Shown: positions 12,991 to 16,703 of the stretch, one piece after another
Numbering within the stretch: the stretch's first letter is position 1
How the letters are laid out: each line of letters starts with the position of its first letter
The notes under the pieces: generated by a model
What the model saw: the letters and a program-made list of their open reading frames with translations, nothing else
What the model was told of the DNA's origin: nothing
Database searches by the model: none
From: Solirubrobacterales bacterium
Lineage (GTDB): Bacteria > Actinomycetota > Thermoleophilia > Solirubrobacterales > Solirubrobacteraceae
DNA length: 16,703 nt
Direction of reading: 5' to 3'
Assembly (NCBI GenBank): GCA_003157595.1
Contig: PMKB01000291.1
Span: forward strand, 1-16,703
Translations under genes and position numbers: made by a program

Positions 12991-13961
12991 TGGCGATCTC
13001 GCGCGTCTGCGTGATCGGCGCCGGCACGATCGGCAGCCTGCTGGCCGGGCATCTGGCCGGCGTCTGTGAGGTGAGCGTGCTGACGCGCCGCCCCGAGCAC
13101 GCCGCGATGCTGCGCGAGCACGGGCTGCGGATCAGCGGCAAGCATGAGCGAGCGGTCGAGGTCTTCGCCACCGACGAGCCGGCGGCGCTGCCGCAGTTCG
13201 ACGTTGGGATCATCGCCTGCAAGGCGCTCGACCTCGAGCTGACCGCGTCGCGGCTGGCCGGCCTCGCCGATGGCGCGACGATGATGACCGTGCAGAACGG
13301 GCTGGGCGCCGAAGCGGTCGTGGCTCGCCACGGGGCCTGGCCGATCATCTCCGCGGTCACCTTCATGAGCGGCATCCGCCGCTCCGACGTGCACGTCGAA
13401 TACGAGCTCGACACCGCGACCTGGATGGGCCCGTGGGCGCAGACCGCCGCGCCCTACGCGCTCGTGCAGGAGCTCGCGGCGCTGATGATCAGCGCCGGCC
13501 TCGAGGCCGAGGCGATGGAAGACCTGCTGGGGGCCCAGTGGTCGAAGCTGATCTTCAACTCGGCGATCAACACGGTCGCCGCGCTGACGGAGCTGCCGCA
13601 CGTCGGGAGCTTCGCGCAGGAGCGCGAGTTCGGCGACCTCGGCCACCTCGTGCACGGGCTGATCGACGAGGGCGTCGCGGTGGCCGGCGCCGCGGGCGTG
13701 GCGCTGCACGAGAACCCGTGGGAGATGAACGTGCTGGCGGTCGCGCGAGGTGAGACCGCGCAGAGCGATTACGCCCACCGCCCGTCGATGCTCGAGGACG
13801 TGCTCGCACGGCGGCCGACCGAGGTCGAGTTCATCACCGGGGCGCTGGTGCGCGAAGCCGCCCGCGTCGGCGTGGAAGTGCCGCTGAGCACGGCGATGTA
13901 CAGGCTCGTGCTCGCCAAAGAGACCGCATGGCAACCGAGCCGCGCGCAGGCGGTGGTCTGA
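12990..13961 (+). CDS. Ketopantoate reductase (PanE/ApbA) family protein, copy 1
   Basis: A 323-residue NAD(P)-dependent 2-keto-acid/alcohol oxidoreductase. The Rossmann motif is GAGTIGS (10-16), with VQNGLG for the conserved Asn region. The catalytic Lys lies in AQWSKLIFNSAIN and a conserved Glu in RRPTEVEFITGALVREA. All expected active-site residues are present, so it should be active. In vitamin B5 synthesis PanE reduces ketopantoate, but no pantothenate gene is nearby and a paralogue follows, so a different 2-keto acid is likely. The ATG overlaps the preceding stop (TGATG). The gap to copy 2 is 2 nt. Confidence 0.88.
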   Translation: MAISRVCVIGAGTIGSLLAGHLAGVCEVSVLTRRPEHAAMLREHGLRISGKHERAVEVFATDEPAALPQFDVGIIACKALDLELTASRLAGLADGATMMTVQNGLGAEAVVARHGAWPIISAVTFMSGIRRSDVHVEYELDTATWMGPWAQTAAPYALVQELAALMISAGLEAEAMEDLLGAQWSKLIFNSAINTVAALTELPHVGSFAQEREFGDLGHLVHGLIDEGVAVAGAAGVALHENPWEMNVLAVARGETAQSDYAHRPSMLEDVLARRPTEVEFITGALVREAARVGVEVPLSTAMYRLVLAKETAWQPSRAQAVV

Positions 13962-13963
13962 GG

Positions 13964-14899
13964 ATGCGCGTGTGCATCGTCGGCTGCGGCGCCGTCGGCA
14001 GCCTGTTCGCCGCGCACCTCGCGACCCTCGACGAGGTCGAGGTCTGGGCCTACGACGTCGTCGAGGAGCATGTCGCGGCGATCAACGCGGGCGGCCTGCG
14101 GCTGACCGGCCAAGCCGAGATCCTCGCGCCCGTGCAAGCGCGCACCGACGCGAGCCAGATCCCGCCGTGCCAGTTCGGGATCGTCGCCACCAAGGCGATG
14201 TTCACGGCGCAGGCGATCGCTGCGACGACAGGCGTATTCGTCGACGGTGCGGTGTGTAGTGTGCAGAACGGCGTGGGAAACGAGGAGCTGATCGCCGAGC
14301 ATGTGCCACGGGTGATCCGCGGCACCACGTTCCCGGCCGGTCGGGTCGTGGCTCCCGGGGTCGTGCAGATGGACACCGGCGGGGACACCTGGATCGGCCC
14401 GTTCGAGGAGCGCCCCGCCTCTCGGGCGGAGATCGAACGGCTCGCCGACGCGCTGACGCGGGGCGGGATGCCGACCGTTGCGCTCGCCGACGCACGCGGC
14501 GCACAGTGGACCAAGCTGATCTTCAACGCCGCGAGCAACCCGCTCGGCGCGCTGACGGGCCTCACCCACGGACGCCTGTGCGAGCTGCCGGCGACACGCG
14601 AGCTGATCAGCGGGCTGGTGCGCGAAGGCGTCGCCGTCGCCGGCTCGCTCGGCATCACGCTCGACTCCGATCCGGACGCGCTGATCGACCACGCCGCGGA
14701 GGTGGCCTATGACCACCGCGCGTCGATGCTGCAGGACGCGCTCGCGCACCGGCGCACCGAGATCGACGCGCTGAACGGCGGCATCGTGCGCTTCGGCGCC
14801 CAGACCGGGGTGCCGACGCCGCTGAACGAAGCGATCGTCGCGCTGATCGGCGGCATGGAGCACGCCTGGAGCTCACAACCGCAGGCACAGAGCGAATGA
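13964..14899 (+). CDS. Ketopantoate reductase (PanE/ApbA) family protein, copy 2
   Basis: A 311-residue paralogue of the preceding gene. GCGAVGS forms the nucleotide loop, followed by VQNGVGNEEL, AQWTKLIFNAASNPLGALTGL with the catalytic Lys, and RRTEIDALNGGIVRFGAQTGVPTPLNEA with the conserved Glu. The active-site set is intact. The ATG at 13964 is chosen because MRVCIVGCG begins directly with the first beta strand and GAGG precedes it; an earlier in-frame ATG at 13928 lies inside copy 1. The paralogues have clearly diverged in sequence, so they may act on two different steps or form a heteromer. The stop overlaps the next ATG as ATGA. Confidence 0.88.
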   Translation: MRVCIVGCGAVGSLFAAHLATLDEVEVWAYDVVEEHVAAINAGGLRLTGQAEILAPVQARTDASQIPPCQFGIVATKAMFTAQAIAATTGVFVDGAVCSVQNGVGNEELIAEHVPRVIRGTTFPAGRVVAPGVVQMDTGGDTWIGPFEERPASRAEIERLADALTRGGMPTVALADARGAQWTKLIFNAASNPLGALTGLTHGRLCELPATRELISGLVREGVAVAGSLGITLDSDPDALIDHAAEVAYDHRASMLQDALAHRRTEIDALNGGIVRFGAQTGVPTPLNEAIVALIGGMEHAWSSQPQAQSE

Positions 14900-16104
14900 G
14901 CGACGCTGCGACGGCGCCGAACACGGTGAGCGACCCCGCGCGCACGCCCAGCGCCGGCGAGGTGGCGCGCCGCTACGCGAACGCGCGCGCGGCGATGGCC
15001 GAGCACGGCGTCGACGCGCTGCTGGTCAGCGGCAACGAATACAGCGGCTTCGAGGGCGCCGTGCGCTACCTCTCGGGCTTTCGCATCGTTCACCGCTACG
15101 CCTACGTGCTGCTGCCGGCGCAGGGAGAGCCGACCACGATCTTTCCGAGCGAGGCGCGCTGGGTCGGCGATCACGCCGACGGCTGGATCGGCGAGCCGGT
15201 CTTCGCCGAGCATCCCGGCGCCTGGATCCGCGACCACCTGCGCTCGCAGAAGGTCAAGCGCCTCGCCGTCTACGGGCTCGACTACATAATGGCGGTGCGC
15301 GACTACCGCGCGCTCGCGCAGGGCCCGTTCGAGCTGGTCGACTTCGACGTCGCGTTCGACCTCTCGCGTGCGGTCAAGAGCGACGAGGAGCTTGCGCTCG
15401 TGCGCGAGAGCATGGCAATCAACGTGGCCGGCTTCTGGGCCGTGCACGAGGCCTATGAGCCGGGACGCACGCAGGCCGAGCTGATGGCCGCCGCCGAGGC
15501 GGTCTTCGCGCGGCTCGGCACCGGGCGCCAGACGATGGACATGGTGCTCTGGGGCAGGTCCGGGTCCGCGACGCCCGAGTTCCGGATCCCCGATCAGCAG
15601 ACGCCGATCGCAGCTGAGGACCTGCTCCTGTACTCGCTCGAGGTGGCCGGCCCCGGCGGGCACTGGGTCGAGTTCTCCCGGCCGCTGACGCGTGGCGCGG
15701 CCGGGACGGACACGCTGCGCATGCTCGAGGCCTACGAGGAGTACTACGCCGCCGCCCGCGCGAGCATGCGCGCCGGGGCGAGCGCACACGACGTGCACCG
15801 TGCCGTCTCGGCTCCCTTTGGGGCTCGCGGCTACCCGCTCGGCCATGTCACCGGGCACTCGATCGGGATGACGATGATCGAGCACCCCAAGGTCGGTGAG
15901 GGCGTCGACGTCGAGTTGCGCGAGGGCATGATCTTCTCGATGCACCCGCACGCGATCGCCGGCGGCGGGACCGCGTGCCTGTACATGCAGGACACCTGGT
16001 GCGTCGGCGCGCAGGCCGGCGAGCCGCTCGCGAGCGTGCCGCTTGCGATCTTCGACGGTCACGAGCCGCGGCCGACACTCGACCACATCACAGGAGGGAC
16101 CTGA
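14896..16104 (+). CDS. M24 family protein (creatinase-like), second copy, probably non-metal
   Basis: A 402-residue, two-domain pita-bread protein. N-terminal domain about 20-160 (ARAAMAEHGVDALLVSGNEYSGFEGAVRYLSGF); catalytic domain from about 165. The five metal-ligand positions read Glu249 or its neighbour, Glu259 (HWVEFSRPL), His321 (TGHSIGM), His350 (FSMHPHAI, normally IEPG) and Gln365 (LYMQDTW, normally LEDT). At least three are not ligands of the standard set. Creatinase, a metal-free member, likewise has a Glu where the second Asp should be and a catalytic His. Metal-independent C-N hydrolysis or loss of catalysis are both possible. AGGAGGG near its end (16091-16097) serves the next gene. 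Confidence 0.85.
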   Translation: MSDAATAPNTVSDPARTPSAGEVARRYANARAAMAEHGVDALLVSGNEYSGFEGAVRYLSGFRIVHRYAYVLLPAQGEPTTIFPSEARWVGDHADGWIGEPVFAEHPGAWIRDHLRSQKVKRLAVYGLDYIMAVRDYRALAQGPFELVDFDVAFDLSRAVKSDEELALVRESMAINVAGFWAVHEAYEPGRTQAELMAAAEAVFARLGTGRQTMDMVLWGRSGSATPEFRIPDQQTPIAAEDLLLYSLEVAGPGGHWVEFSRPLTRGAAGTDTLRMLEAYEEYYAAARASMRAGASAHDVHRAVSAPFGARGYPLGHVTGHSIGMTMIEHPKVGEGVDVELREGMIFSMHPHAIAGGGTACLYMQDTWCVGAQAGEPLASVPLAIFDGHEPRPTLDHITGGT

Positions 16105-16107
16105 GCG

Positions 16108-16703
16108 ATGCTGCTAGCTGCCACCGAGTACGTGCGCCCGGCGAGCCTCGAGGAGGCGCTCGCCGCGCTGGGGGCGACCGCGGGCGCGCGCGTGCTCGCC
16201 GGAGGCCAGACGCTGATCAACGTCCTCAAGCACCGCGCGGCCGCGGTCTCGCTGCTGGTTGACATCAGCCGCCTGGAGGAGCTGCGCTTCATCGATGTGC
16301 GGCCCGACGGATCGGTCACGATCGGGGCCGCGACCACCTACGCGCAGCTCGAGCGCTCGCTCGAGCTGCGCGCGGCGCAGCCGGTGATCGGCGAGGTCGC
16401 GGCGGGCGCCGTCGACCGCCAGGTGCGCGCCCGCGGGACGATCGGCGGGAACGCATGCTTCGCCGATCCGGCGTCCAACTACCCGCCGCTGCTGGTCGCG
16501 CTCGACGCGTCGATGGAGATCGCCGGCCCCGCCGGGCCCCGGAGCGTGCCGGCGGCGGAGTTCTTCCTCGGCCTCTTCCGGACCGCGGTCGGAGCCGGCG
16601 AGCTGCTGAGGGCGATCACGCTGCCGCCGCTCGCGGGCGCCGGCGTCGGCTACCGCTCGTTGCAGCTGGCGGCGGACTCCTGGGCGCTCGCGCGCGCGGT
16701 GGC
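16108..16703 (+). CDS. Molybdenum hydroxylase FAD-binding subunit (CoxM/xanthine-dehydrogenase type), partial
   Basis: The first 198 residues are present and the gene runs off the window. Motifs: AGGQTLINVLKHR (31-43), the FAD pyrophosphate loop, and TIGGNACFADPASNYPPLLVALDA (111-134), the second FAD motif TIGGN. This medium subunit passes electrons from the Mo/2Fe-2S subunits to FAD in xanthine dehydrogenase/CO-dehydrogenase-like enzymes. CoxS- and CoxL-type subunits would be expected next. The ATG has AGGAGGG 10 nt upstream, the best ribosome binding site in the operon, and lies 3 nt after the M24 stop. It implies that the operon's pathway includes hydroxylation of an N-heterocycle or aldehyde. 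Confidence 0.9.
   Translation, partial: MLLAATEYVRPASLEEALAALGATAGARVLAGGQTLINVLKHRAAAVSLLVDISRLEELRFIDVRPDGSVTIGAATTYAQLERSLELRAAQPVIGEVAAGAVDRQVRARGTIGGNACFADPASNYPPLLVALDASMEIAGPAGPRSVPAAEFFLGLFRTAVGAGELLRAITLPPLAGAGVGYRSLQLAADSWALARAV

Overview
The window is very GC-rich from about position 850 onward. Its genes are tightly packed, several appear leaderless behind a TAGNNT-type -10, it carries an F420/flavin-type luciferase-like oxidoreductase, and its tRNA has no encoded CCA. This points to a high-GC Actinomycetota, and my best guess is the class Thermoleophilia (Solirubrobacterales-like). That placement is inference from composition and protein style, not a database match.

Positions 1-850 look different. 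They are visibly AT-richer and hold two truncated 16S rRNA 5' ends in inverted orientation. The minus-strand copy has a full rrn leader (boxA, a TTGACA-17-TAGATA promoter). The early 16S bases (GTGGATAAGACATGC) are not the actinobacterial form and resemble Verrucomicrobiota, so this end may be an assembly or amplification chimera joined to an actinobacterial contig.

Positions 850-6420 hold housekeeping and accessory genes in small units. These are a cold-shock protein (-); a DJ-1/PfpI protein (-); a two-gene unit of a one-TM protein and an alpha/beta hydrolase (+); a SRAP/YedK-type abasic-site DNA repair protein (-) whose conserved start codon reads ATC; a membrane-anchored kelch propeller translationally coupled to a MOSC protein (+); and an unannotated 56-residue one-TM protein (-). 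Between the MOSC gene and the small protein sit three abutting perfect 24-bp palindromes sharing a GCATGC core, the most striking non-coding structure in the window. A tRNA-Ser(GGA) and a YczE/YitT-like membrane protein follow.

Positions 7358-16703 form one co-directional, nearly gapless operon running off the right edge: LLM flavin oxidoreductase, M20 hydrolase homologue, fumarylacetoacetate-hydrolase-fold enzyme, M24 (creatinase/prolidase fold) protein, DRE-TIM acyl-CoA condensing enzyme (isopropylmalate/homocitrate-synthase type), two tandem ketopantoate-reductase paralogues, a second M24 protein, and the start of a molybdenum-hydroxylase FAD subunit. Five of the eight completely contained junctions overlap or touch within 4 bases, so the genes are almost certainly co-expressed. 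I do not recognise the pathway. The mix suggests breakdown (or tailoring) of an amide- or N-heterocycle-containing compound through keto-acid intermediates. The M20 protein and both M24 proteins deviate at expected metal-ligand positions, so their family names may mislead about chemistry.
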